A stretch of 12,919 bases of DNA, from assembly GCA_964429005.1 (NCBI GenBank), contig CAYSAJ010000039.1:1-12919 (forward strand). Direction: 5' to 3'. The notes beneath the pieces are model-generated. The model did no database searches and was not told the origin of the DNA. It saw only the letters and a program-made list of their open reading frames with translations. Source of the DNA: JACRBE01 sp964429005 (GTDB lineage Bacteria > Chlamydiota > Chlamydiia > Chlamydiales > JACRBE01). The stretch's first letter is position 1. Every line of letters begins with the position of its first letter. Shown here one piece after another: positions 6,868-12,919 of this stretch. The position numbers and the translations under genes are program-made.

Positions 6868-6926
6868 CAATACAAATAGACATCAAAACTTTTATATTGT
6901 AGTAAAAAGATTATGGAGAATTATCT

Positions 6927-8333
6927 ATGAGTATTGGCTCTAACATATTAAAGTTTTTTCAATGGATTTGTCGTTTTAATTTTGGGGATTTCGAAAGAGA
7001 GGAATTTAAAAAATTCCTTCGGATGGGGCTTATTTTTGCCTTGATCATTGGGGTGTACTGGACTCTTCGCCCCCTCAAGGATGCCGTTTTTATTCAGCTG
7101 GTCGATAAACTACAGCTTCCTTATGCAAAGACAGTATCAGTTCTCGCCTTACTCCCTCTTGTCATGTTTTACACCAGACTTCTGGAGAAGACATCAAGAG
7201 AAAAAATGCTCATTATACTTCCAACTTTTTATGGGATCGCAGTCCTTGTTTTCAGTGCCCTTATGCTGATTGCCCAAGGAACTCCCGGTCAAATCGCTGC
7301 CCGCTCTTTCATCCCTCTCATTGCAACAAAGGGACTTGGTTATCTGTGGTATCTCTTTGTAGAAAGCTTTGGATCTTTAGTTGTAGCTCTTTTCTGGGCG
7401 TTCGCTTCTGACACAACAGAACCAACTCACGCTAAAAGAGGTTTCCCTTTAGTTGTGGCTATTGGTCAAATGGGTGGTATCGTTTTTCCTTATACTATCG
7501 GAGGTCTTCCCCATCGCCTCGGTTTTAAAACGGATAGCTTGTCGATGCTGGTTCTTGCCCTTTTCATCCTCGCTATCATTCCTCTTGTTCGATATTTTCT
7601 ACGCTCAACTCCTAAGCACCTTCTGACAGCTTTCCATGGTAAGAACGAAAAAGAAGAAGAAAAACAGCATGAGCCAGGGTTTCTTGAAGGGCTTAAACTC
7701 ATGCTCAAGCATAAGTATCTTCTAGGGATTTTTGCAGCGAACTTTATTTATGAGCTCATCGTTACAATCTTTGACTTTAACTTTAAAATTGCCGCAGGAA
7801 CACAGTACTCGGGCGTCGCTTTAAGTCACTATTTAAGCTTATATGGATCAAGCGTAAATATCGTCTCTTTATCATGTTTGCTTCTTGGTATCAGTAATGT
7901 CACAAGATTTTTAGGTGTTGGTGTTGCTTTAGCTGCGATGCCCGTCATCGTAGGCTTAGCATTATTTGGATTTTTAACCTTAGATAGCCTAACCTTCCTT
8001 TTTACTTTAATGGTAGGATCAAAGGCGATCAACTATGCGCTCAATGGCCCAGCATTAAAGCAGCTTTACATCCCAACTACAACCGATGTCCGCTTTAAAG
8101 CACAAGCTTGGATAGAGACTTTTGGATCAAGAGCCTCTAAAGAAGCAGGATCAATATTCAATATGCTTCTCTCTCCTCTCCAATCAGCATTTGGCGCGGT
8201 TGCTGGCAGAGCGCACTATTTAATGTTATCAGGCGCTATTGGATTCCCATTCCTTGTCTTCTGGCTCGTTGTTGCCATCTACCTTGGAAGAACATTCCAG
8301 AAAGCGATCCACAACAAGAAAATGGTTTGTTAA
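6927..8333 (+). CDS. NTT/TLC-family nucleotide transporter (ATP/ADP translocase-like)
   Basis: A 468-residue membrane protein with about 11-12 hydrophobic segments, of the nucleotide transporter family by which intracellular bacteria take ATP, other nucleotides or NAD from the host, by exchange or proton symport. Family marks: YWTLRPLKDAVF (residues 44-55); FVESFGSLVVALFWAFASD (144-162); EGLKLMLKHKYLLGIFAANF (253-272); and LYIPTTTDVRFKAQAWIETF followed by GSRASKEAGS (379-408), the C-terminal NTT block. TIFDFNFK (279-286) has Asp where typical ATP/ADP exchangers have Glu in a segment like LVEVTWK. The C-terminal block also differs from the usual form, so substrate and mode cannot be assumed. 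A charged loop (KNEKEEEKQHE, 238-248) separates the halves. GGAGA is seven bases before the ATG. It is divergent from LysR and ends at a terminator, so it is a single-gene unit. Confidence 0.9.
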   Translation: MSIGSNILKFFQWICRFNFGDFEREEFKKFLRMGLIFALIIGVYWTLRPLKDAVFIQLVDKLQLPYAKTVSVLALLPLVMFYTRLLEKTSREKMLIILPTFYGIAVLVFSALMLIAQGTPGQIAARSFIPLIATKGLGYLWYLFVESFGSLVVALFWAFASDTTEPTHAKRGFPLVVAIGQMGGIVFPYTIGGLPHRLGFKTDSLSMLVLALFILAIIPLVRYFLRSTPKHLLTAFHGKNEKEEEKQHEPGFLEGLKLMLKHKYLLGIFAANFIYELIVTIFDFNFKIAAGTQYSGVALSHYLSLYGSSVNIVSLSCLLLGISNVTRFLGVGVALAAMPVIVGLALFGFLTLDSLTFLFTLMVGSKAINYALNGPALKQLYIPTTTDVRFKAQAWIETFGSRASKEAGSIFNMLLSPLQSAFGAVAGRAHYLMLSGAIGFPFLVFWLVVAIYLGRTFQKAIHNKKMVC

Positions 8334-8337
8334 GGTT

Positions 8338-8365
8338 AAAGGGAGAGTTGCCTCTCCCTTTTTTT
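8338..8365 (+). terminator. Intrinsic terminator of the NTT gene
   Basis: AAAGGGAGAG (8338-8347), loop TTGC, CTCTCCCTTT (8352-8361), with the T-run continuing to 8365. A perfect ten-pair stem starts four bases after the stop codon. Confidence 0.93.
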
Positions 8366-8409
8366 CAATATTTTACTACTATATAACGCTCGTAGGATTT
8401 CGATTTTTC

Positions 8410-8438
8410 TTGAAATTTCCCAAAAAAAGCCTTAAAAT
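8410..8438 (+). promoter_or_regulatory. Promoter of the AAA ATPase gene
   Basis: TTGAAA (8410-8415), exactly 17 bases, then TAAAAT (8433-8438): 4 of 6 and 5 of 6 matches to the sigma70-type consensus with ideal spacing. It lies after the NTT terminator and about 50 bases before the GTG start, so the ATPase begins a new transcript. Prediction by consensus. Confidence 0.55.
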
Positions 8439-8491
8439 ATGAAAATAAGGACAGTATACTAGCCTTATTTTCCCATTTTAGGAGTTAAAAC

Positions 8492-9934
8492 GTGAAAATC
8501 CCTAAAGAAGACTTGATTACAATCCTCTCTAAATTTAATCCGTGGTGGAGAAAAGAAAGCATCCCTGATCTACCCACCTGGACAAGAGCTATGTATGGAG
8601 ACCTGATTGAGTGGGTACTACGCCCTCCAGCTCACAGAGCTATTATGATCTCTGGGGCTCGGCAAGTAGGAAAAACGACACTAATATTGCAAGCTATTCA
8701 AGAACTTCTACGTTCAGGTATAAACCCCAGCAATATTGTGTACGCAACTTTCGATCACCCTGTCTTCAAATTAGCTGGGCTCGAGGCTGTGCTAGAAGCC
8801 TGGAGAGAGATAGAACCTAAACAGGGGGAAGTAGAATATCTTTTCTTAGATGAAGCACAATTTATCAAAAATTTTGGAACGTGGACTAAACATCAAATTG
8901 ATTTTAGCAAATATCGAAGAATCATTTTTACGGGATCTGCTACACCCTTATTACAAGATGATCATGAATCTGGCGTAGGTAGATGGCACACTTTAAAACT
9001 TTCTACTCTTTCATTTTTTGAGTACTTGCAAATTAAACAAATTACATTACCAACACTTCCTAAATTAGAAAAAATTGAAGATCTTATTCATTGTAATAAG
9101 TCCCAGCTTCACCAAATGAGTGAGGCCTGCTTATACTTAACAGGTCATTTTCATGAATATTTAATTCGTGGGGGATTTCCTCAAACAGCTTTAGTAGAAA
9201 ACATAACTCAAGCTCAGCGATTACTAAGAGAAGATATCATAGACAAAGTCCTTAAAAGAGATATGACAGCTCTTTTTGGGGTAAGAAGAGTTCTTGAGTT
9301 GGAGCAAATGTTTATCTTTTTATGTATGCATCAAGCAGGCTTGCAAGACATTCAAACAATATCTAAAGAACTAGGCGTTTCTAAATCGACTGTACAAAAC
9401 TTTCTAGACCTCCTTGAATCAACTCATCTTATTTATCGCCTATCTCCTCATGGATACGGAAAAGAAATCTTACGAGCCCGCTATAAAATTTATCTTACTG
9501 ATGCAGCGATTGCTCCTGCTATTCTTCTCAAAGGAAAGAGTCTTTTTGAAGATGCAACAGAAATGGGCAATAGCGTAGAAAATACGATTATCGCCCACTT
9601 ATTTTCACATACAAATATCCATCCTTCTTTATTTACTTATTGGAGAAATGCAAAACAAAAAGAAGTTGACTTTTTGATTGAAGATAGCAAGAAAATTTTA
9701 CCGATTGAGGTCAAATACCAATCTCATGAAATTACTAATAAGGAACTTACAGGCTTAATTGATATTTGTGAGCAAAAGTCAACAATATCAAATGGTTGTA
9801 TAATTACAAAGCTACCTCATGATATCGGAATATTTCCTAATTCATCCTCTAAAAAATTAATTAAAATCCCAGCTTGCTTATTTTGTTACTGGCTAGGGGA
9901 AGCTGAATTAAAAAGGTCTAATTTTCTTTTTTAA
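8492..9934 (+). CDS. AAA ATPase with DUF4143-type C-terminal domain
   Basis: A 480-residue protein of the large ATPase family (AAA_14 plus DUF4143) whose cell role is generally unknown. Walker A is GARQVGKTT (residues 55-63), Walker B LFLDEAQ (117-123) with Asp120/Glu121, and a sensor-like IIFTGSAT (144-151). YLIRGGFPQ (223-231) marks the following helical part. A helix-turn-helix-like segment SKELGVSKSTVQNFLDLLES lies at 291-310. The end EVDFLI...IEVKY (391-409) gives the D-x(13)-ExK pattern of a PD-(D/E)XK nuclease-like fold. Translation starts at GTG, chosen because TTTAGGAG (8477-8484) is seven bases upstream. It has its own promoter, and the Nudix gene begins 19 bases after its stop. Members of this family are often mobile between bacteria, and the second half looks more AT-rich than neighbouring genes. 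Family certain, function unknown. Confidence 0.92.
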   Translation: MKIPKEDLITILSKFNPWWRKESIPDLPTWTRAMYGDLIEWVLRPPAHRAIMISGARQVGKTTLILQAIQELLRSGINPSNIVYATFDHPVFKLAGLEAVLEAWREIEPKQGEVEYLFLDEAQFIKNFGTWTKHQIDFSKYRRIIFTGSATPLLQDDHESGVGRWHTLKLSTLSFFEYLQIKQITLPTLPKLEKIEDLIHCNKSQLHQMSEACLYLTGHFHEYLIRGGFPQTALVENITQAQRLLREDIIDKVLKRDMTALFGVRRVLELEQMFIFLCMHQAGLQDIQTISKELGVSKSTVQNFLDLLESTHLIYRLSPHGYGKEILRARYKIYLTDAAIAPAILLKGKSLFEDATEMGNSVENTIIAHLFSHTNIHPSLFTYWRNAKQKEVDFLIEDSKKILPIEVKYQSHEITNKELTGLIDICEQKSTISNGCIITKLPHDIGIFPNSSSKKLIKIPACLFCYWLGEAELKRSNFLF

Positions 9935-9953
9935 CATTTTTGATATCATATCT

Positions 9954-10439
9954 ATGATCTCTCTGCTTTACGGTATGTTTATGGCTTCTATTTTTTGTAT
10001 CAGCGCTTACATTATTTACAGAAATGGTGATGAGTCTCGCTATCTTCTTCTTAGACGCTGTGGGAAATATTTAGCAGGAACATGGCAAATGGTGACGGGA
10101 GGCGTTCATGAAAATGAAGTAGCATGGCAAGCGGCTCTTCGAGAAATTGAGGAAGAAACGGGTTTTGAACCTTCTTCCTTATACACTGCAGATGCTGTTG
10201 AGACTTTTTATTTTCCCCCTCTTGATCGGATTATCCACGCTCCTGCATTTGTAGTTTATCTAAGTGAAATGCTCACTCCAAGGCTTTCCCCTAACGAGCA
10301 TGATGAATTTTCATGGCTCTCTTTTGAGGAAGCGAAAAAACGTCTAGTTTGGTCGCAGCAAAAAAAAGTCATTTCACAAGTTCATGAGAATTTTGTAGAG
10401 AACGACCCTCAAGAGCATTTTCTAATATACTCTAAGTAG
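9954..10439 (+). CDS. Nudix hydrolase
   Basis: A 161-residue Nudix-fold pyrophosphohydrolase. The 23-residue Nudix box GX5EX7REUXEEXGU is complete at residues 49-71, beginning GGVHENE and ending REIEEETGF, so the Mg2+-binding glutamates are present. YLLLRRCGKYLAGTWQMVTG (30-49) before it is typical of the family. Nudix enzymes cleave X-linked nucleoside diphosphates (dNTPs, dihydroneopterin triphosphate, NDP-sugars, NADH); which one cannot be read here. The start is uncertain: none of the ATGs at 9954, 9975 or 9981 has a ribosome binding site. The one at 9981 (MASIFCISAY) best fits the usual distance to the first strand. It lies 19 bases after the ATPase stop with no terminator between, so co-transcription is likely. 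Confidence 0.92.
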   Translation: MISLLYGMFMASIFCISAYIIYRNGDESRYLLLRRCGKYLAGTWQMVTGGVHENEVAWQAALREIEEETGFEPSSLYTADAVETFYFPPLDRIIHAPAFVVYLSEMLTPRLSPNEHDEFSWLSFEEAKKRLVWSQQKKVISQVHENFVENDPQEHFLIYSK

Positions 10440-10464
10440 ACTACTTAGAAAACTAAGATTTTTT
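10432..10464 (+). terminator. Weak terminator with two competing hairpins after the Nudix gene
   Basis: CTAAGTAG (10432-10439) is the inverted copy of CTACTTAG (10441-10448). The latter's CTTAG (10444-10448) can instead pair with CTAAG (10453-10457), just before TTTTTT (10459-10464). Stems are short and AT-rich, so termination would be partial. The first arm overlaps the Nudix stop codon. Confidence 0.4.
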
Positions 10465-10465
10465 C

Positions 10466-10494
10466 TAGTCATTAATACGCATACGTATTATATT
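10466..10494 (+). promoter_or_regulatory. Promoter and palindromic operator of the VOC-EVE-MarR operon
   Basis: TAGTCA (10466-10471), 17 bases, TATATT (10489-10494) form a plausible sigma70-type promoter (4/6 and 5/6). The spacer and the edge of the -10 hold TAATACG (10473-10479), CATA, CGTATTA (10484-10490), a perfect 7-bp inverted repeat. An 18-bp palindrome between -35 and -10 is the usual site for a MarR dimer, and a MarR gene is the third gene of this operon. Binding is inferred. Confidence 0.5.
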
Positions 10495-10524
10495 CATAAG
10501 TATTAACCCACTTCATGAGGTGCC

Positions 10525-10899
10525 ATGTTTACCCCTAATCTTCAAATGATTCTTCTCTTCGTAGAAAACCCTGCTAGGTCGGCTCGATTCTATGAAAAGC
10601 TGTTTCATCTCAAACCTGTAGAAGAATCTCCTACCTTTGCTCTTTTTATTCTACCAAACGGCGTGCAACTGGGGCTTTGGTCTCCACTAACGGCAGACCC
10701 TCCTGCAGAGGTCTCATCTCAGGGTTTTGAAATCGCATTTCCAGTAGATGATGTTGATAAAGTTTACCACGATTGGCTCACAAAAGGTGTTCCCATGCTG
10801 CAGCCCGTAACAGATATGGATTTTGGTAGAACTTTCGTTGCAGCAGACCCTGATGGTCATAGAGTGCGAGTCTATCGTCTGTTTGAGGAGTTAACATGA
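10525..10899 (+). CDS. VOC-family (glyoxalase/bleomycin-resistance-like) protein
   Basis: A 124-residue protein of the vicinal oxygen chelate superfamily, built of two beta-alpha-beta-beta-beta units. The first unit runs LQMILLFVENPARSARFYEK (residues 6-25), then LFHLKPVEES with FALFILPNG. The second runs FEIAFPVDDVDKVYHDWLTK (68-87), then FGRTFVAADPDGHRVRVYRL (99-118), whose DPDGH turn is characteristic. VOC proteins act as metal-dependent enzymes or as binding/sequestration proteins for drugs. A MarR neighbour favours response to a toxic small molecule, which is inference. GAGG (10517-10520) is four bases before the ATG. The gene overlaps the EVE gene by four bases (ATGA), so translation is coupled. 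The exact substrate is unknown. Confidence 0.88.
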   Translation: MFTPNLQMILLFVENPARSARFYEKLFHLKPVEESPTFALFILPNGVQLGLWSPLTADPPAEVSSQGFEIAFPVDDVDKVYHDWLTKGVPMLQPVTDMDFGRTFVAADPDGHRVRVYRLFEELT

Positions 10900-11318
10900 C
10901 TAAATATTGGATTGGTGTCGCAAGTAGAGAACATGTTTTAAAAGGCGTTATGGGAGGCTTTGCGCAAGTCTGTCATGGAAAAATCGGACCACTGCAACGA
11001 ATGCACATGGGAGATAAAATTATCTATTATTCTCCCTCTCATACCTTTCAAGGTAAGGATCGTTGTCAATGTTTTACAGCGATTGGAGAGATTATTTCTG
11101 AAAAACCTTATTCGTTTCAAATGAGTGAAGATTTTATTCCTTGGAGGGTTGATGTAAAGTTTCAGCCGTGCCATGAAGCTCCTTTACTTCAGCTTGTAGA
11201 TGATTTATCTTTTATTAAAGATAAAAAACGCTACGGATATCCTTTTCGATTTGGTTGTTTTGAAATATCTGCAGTAGACTATCAAAAAATTGCGAATAAG
11301 ATGGCAGTCAAATTATGA
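10896..11318 (+). CDS. EVE-domain protein (UPF0310 type)
   Basis: A 140-residue single-domain EVE protein, a PUA/YTH-like fold that binds modified bases or nucleotides. The N-terminal pattern TKYWIGVASREHVLKGVMGG (residues 2-21), CHGKIGPLQRMHMGDKIIYY (26-45), CQCFTAIGEI (57-66) and GYPFRFGCFEIS (near 117-128) follow the UPF0310 family end to end, and length is normal for the family. The start codon lies inside the last codons of the VOC gene (ATGA overlap), and its own end overlaps the MarR start the same way. It is therefore the middle gene of a strictly coupled operon. EVE domains are known from DNA-modification and stress contexts; the ligand of this one is not known. No fused nuclease or McrB-like partner is present here. 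Confidence 0.88.
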   Translation: MTKYWIGVASREHVLKGVMGGFAQVCHGKIGPLQRMHMGDKIIYYSPSHTFQGKDRCQCFTAIGEIISEKPYSFQMSEDFIPWRVDVKFQPCHEAPLLQLVDDLSFIKDKKRYGYPFRFGCFEISAVDYQKIANKMAVKL

Positions 11319-11779
11319 AAAAACAATTCCACTTCGATGAAATTACTGCTTTCAAAGAATCAGATCACAGCCCTGGGTTCCTTCTTTGGAAGGCTTCCAC
11401 TGTTTGGAGAAGAACTTTAGAAAAAGTTTTAAAAGAATTTGATTTGACCCATCCCCAATTTGTTATTTTAGCGACGACAGCTTATCTCACAAGAAATGGT
11501 GAAAACACCTCCCAAGTTGAAATTGGGAAAAAAGCAAGCTTGGATCCAAATACAACGTCACAAATTCTTCGAGGTCTTGAAAAAAAGGGTCTATTGACAC
11601 GAGAAGGACAAATGGACCAGCGCTCAAAAAATCCCTTCCTGACGTCCAAGGGACAATCGATCTTACAAAAAGCTCTTCCTGCCGTTGAAGAAAAAGATCG
11701 AGAATTTTTTCAGCTAATAGGCAAAAAATATGATTCTTTCCTTGAATCATTGCTTTCCTTATCAAAATGGAATAGCTAA
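11315..11779 (+). CDS. MarR-family transcriptional regulator
   Basis: A 154-residue MarR-type regulator, normally a dimeric repressor released by small phenolic or drug-like ligands or oxidation. The winged helix covers about residues 44-112: THPQFVILATTAYL, then the recognition region SQVEIGKKASLDPNTTSQIL (66-85) and GLEKKGLLTREGQMDQRSKN (87-106). The DQRSK wing tip and LTSKG are typical. Flanking helices give the dimer interface. The start overlaps the EVE stop by four bases. As last gene of the VOC-EVE-MarR operon it probably represses the promoter at 10466-10494, whose palindrome fits a MarR site. No cysteine is present in the protein, so thiol-based oxidation sensing is unlikely and ligand sensing is favoured. 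Confidence 0.92.
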   Translation: MKKQFHFDEITAFKESDHSPGFLLWKASTVWRRTLEKVLKEFDLTHPQFVILATTAYLTRNGENTSQVEIGKKASLDPNTTSQILRGLEKKGLLTREGQMDQRSKNPFLTSKGQSILQKALPAVEEKDREFFQLIGKKYDSFLESLLSLSKWNS

Positions 11780-11851
11780 GAGATTTTTTACCTGTTTTTG
11801 ATGAGAAAAATTTATTCTTTTGTTACGATTTTTATGTATCGAGACGAATTT

Positions 11852-12880
11852 ATGAAAAACCTTATTCATTTTTTGGGGTTAGGTCTTTTCTTAGCCTGTT
11901 CATCAGTTATTGCTTCCCCGCAGCTTCCTATGCCCACAGGGCCTTATCAAGTGGGTTTTACTAAATTTGATCTTCATGACCCTTTTCGTAAAGAAATTGA
12001 GCATCCCTCAGGACGGCCTGTTCCTATTCAAGTTTATTTTCCGGTGCAGCAAGGATCTCATTCTCTTCATCAAAAAGTTTATGAAATAAGAGCTCCTAAG
12101 GAATGGTCCCAATTAGAAACTGAGGTCTACAGCATCTCCTCTGATCTTACCTATCTTTCCGAAGAAAAGCATCCTCTTGTATTCCTCTGCCACGGTAACA
12201 ATGTAGCGATGACAGACTATGCCTTCATTTGTGAAGATTTAGCATCTCATGGTTATGTTGTGGTTTCAATTCAGCATCAGCTTGAAACGGATCCGAAAGA
12301 ACCTTCTTTCTGGATGCACCGAAGCACGAAACGTTATTCAGAAATTATCAACAACCTTCTTTTTACTTTCGAATGGGTAAAGCAAAATCAAGGAATGCTC
12401 TTTGCCAATCACATCGATGTTGACCATGTAGCCTTTATCGGTCATTCTATGGGAGCAAACGCTCTTCTTTCTCTTTCCCAAAGAACTTCCTCAACTTTTA
12501 ATAACAAACAAAAAATGTCCCTTTTACCTCATGATTCTTACGATGCGAAAGAGTGTCTTATACTACTAGACCCGGGAAGTTTTAGCTTTCCTTACAATGC
12601 AGATCATCCCCTTTTCTTTCTATTTGCAGAAGAGAGGGAAGATCATCAAAAGAAAGTAGGAACTCATAGAGAAATGATCAAATCTGGTTATAAACTTCGA
12701 TACTACAAAGGATCAAAGCATATCAGCTTTATGGATCATGGGGCTGTTTCGCCCCAATCTGGAAATGATGAGCCCTTTTTTAATGGAACAGATGAAGAGC
12801 GTAAAGGATTTTATGTCCAAGTGAGAGATGATATTAGGGAGTTTTTGAAAAACTCTGGGATCTGCCCTCAAACATTCTAA
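11852..12880 (+). CDS. Secreted alpha/beta hydrolase, PAF-acetylhydrolase-like
   Basis: A 342-residue alpha/beta hydrolase resembling platelet-activating-factor acetylhydrolase/plasma PAF-AH-type lipases. An N-terminal signal peptide is visible (MKNLIHFLGLGLFLACSSVI then AS, residues 1-22), with a likely signal peptidase I site after VIA; LFLAC is a poor lipobox. The oxyanion strand is PLVFLCHGNN (108-117). The nucleophile elbow is GHSMG (197-201, Ser199), the likely acid Asp240 in LILLDPGS, and the likely base His290 in SKHISFMD, a His-x-Ser-Phe context typical of this family. The frame is open to an upstream TTG at 11798, but the signal peptide decides for 11852; the ribosome binding site is weak. 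There is no clear terminator after MarR, so partial read-through is possible. The substrate (phospholipid or ester) and export to the host are inferred. Confidence 0.85.
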   Translation: MKNLIHFLGLGLFLACSSVIASPQLPMPTGPYQVGFTKFDLHDPFRKEIEHPSGRPVPIQVYFPVQQGSHSLHQKVYEIRAPKEWSQLETEVYSISSDLTYLSEEKHPLVFLCHGNNVAMTDYAFICEDLASHGYVVVSIQHQLETDPKEPSFWMHRSTKRYSEIINNLLFTFEWVKQNQGMLFANHIDVDHVAFIGHSMGANALLSLSQRTSSTFNNKQKMSLLPHDSYDAKECLILLDPGSFSFPYNADHPLFFLFAEEREDHQKKVGTHREMIKSGYKLRYYKGSKHISFMDHGAVSPQSGNDEPFFNGTDEERKGFYVQVRDDIREFLKNSGICPQTF

Positions 12881-12919
12881 TAAAATTTAGCTTTCCTAAT
12901 TATGATTATTTGAATTTCA

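Noticed and set aside
11864..11896. Lipoprotein signal at LFLAC of the hydrolase
   Set aside because: Phe at -3 and Leu at -2 fit the lipobox poorly; a signal peptidase I site after VIA fits better.

Overview
The window looks like chromosome of a member of the Chlamydiae, most likely an environmental ('Chlamydia-like') lineage that lives inside host cells. The main reason is the gene at 6927-8333, a nucleotide transporter of the ATP/ADP translocase (NTT/TLC) family, which is characteristic of obligate intracellular bacteria and plastids. The AT-rich sequence and a large share of membrane transporters fit. Species cannot be named from the sequence alone. No IS element, CRISPR array, rRNA or tRNA was found.

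Layout. 1-2302, minus strand: an MFS efflux-type transporter, then a sodium:dicarboxylate (GltT/DctA-type) symporter cut by the window start. 2468-3978, plus strand: a DMT-like membrane protein, a DoxX-type membrane protein and a 46-residue DUF3096-type membrane protein, closed by a strong intrinsic terminator. About 440 bases without a gene follow. 4426-5993, plus strand: a YbdK-like carboxylate-amine ligase and a 5-carboxymethyl-2-hydroxymuconate isomerase-like tautomerase, the second with its start codon inside an inverted repeat. 5974-6822, minus strand: a LysR-type regulator, divergent from the NTT transporter across a 104-base region with several TCGAT/ATCGA palindromes. The NTT gene ends at a clear terminator. 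8492-10439: an AAA ATPase with a DUF4143-type C-terminus, behind a good sigma70-type promoter, and a Nudix hydrolase 19 bases downstream. 10525-11779: a tightly overlapping VOC / EVE-domain / MarR operon with a palindrome between its putative -35 and -10. 11852-12880: a probably secreted alpha/beta hydrolase related to platelet-activating-factor acetylhydrolase.

How the genes work together. Most of the region is uptake and exchange with the host (dicarboxylate/amino acid, nucleotide and drug/metabolite transporters) plus a possible secreted lipase. Two regulator-target pairs can be proposed from the sequence: LysR with the divergent NTT gene, and MarR with its own VOC-EVE-MarR operon. Neither is proven. 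I saw no complete, obviously novel multi-gene machine. The points most worth following are the VOC-EVE-MarR operon with its operator, the LysR/NTT control region, and the hairpin over the tautomerase start codon.
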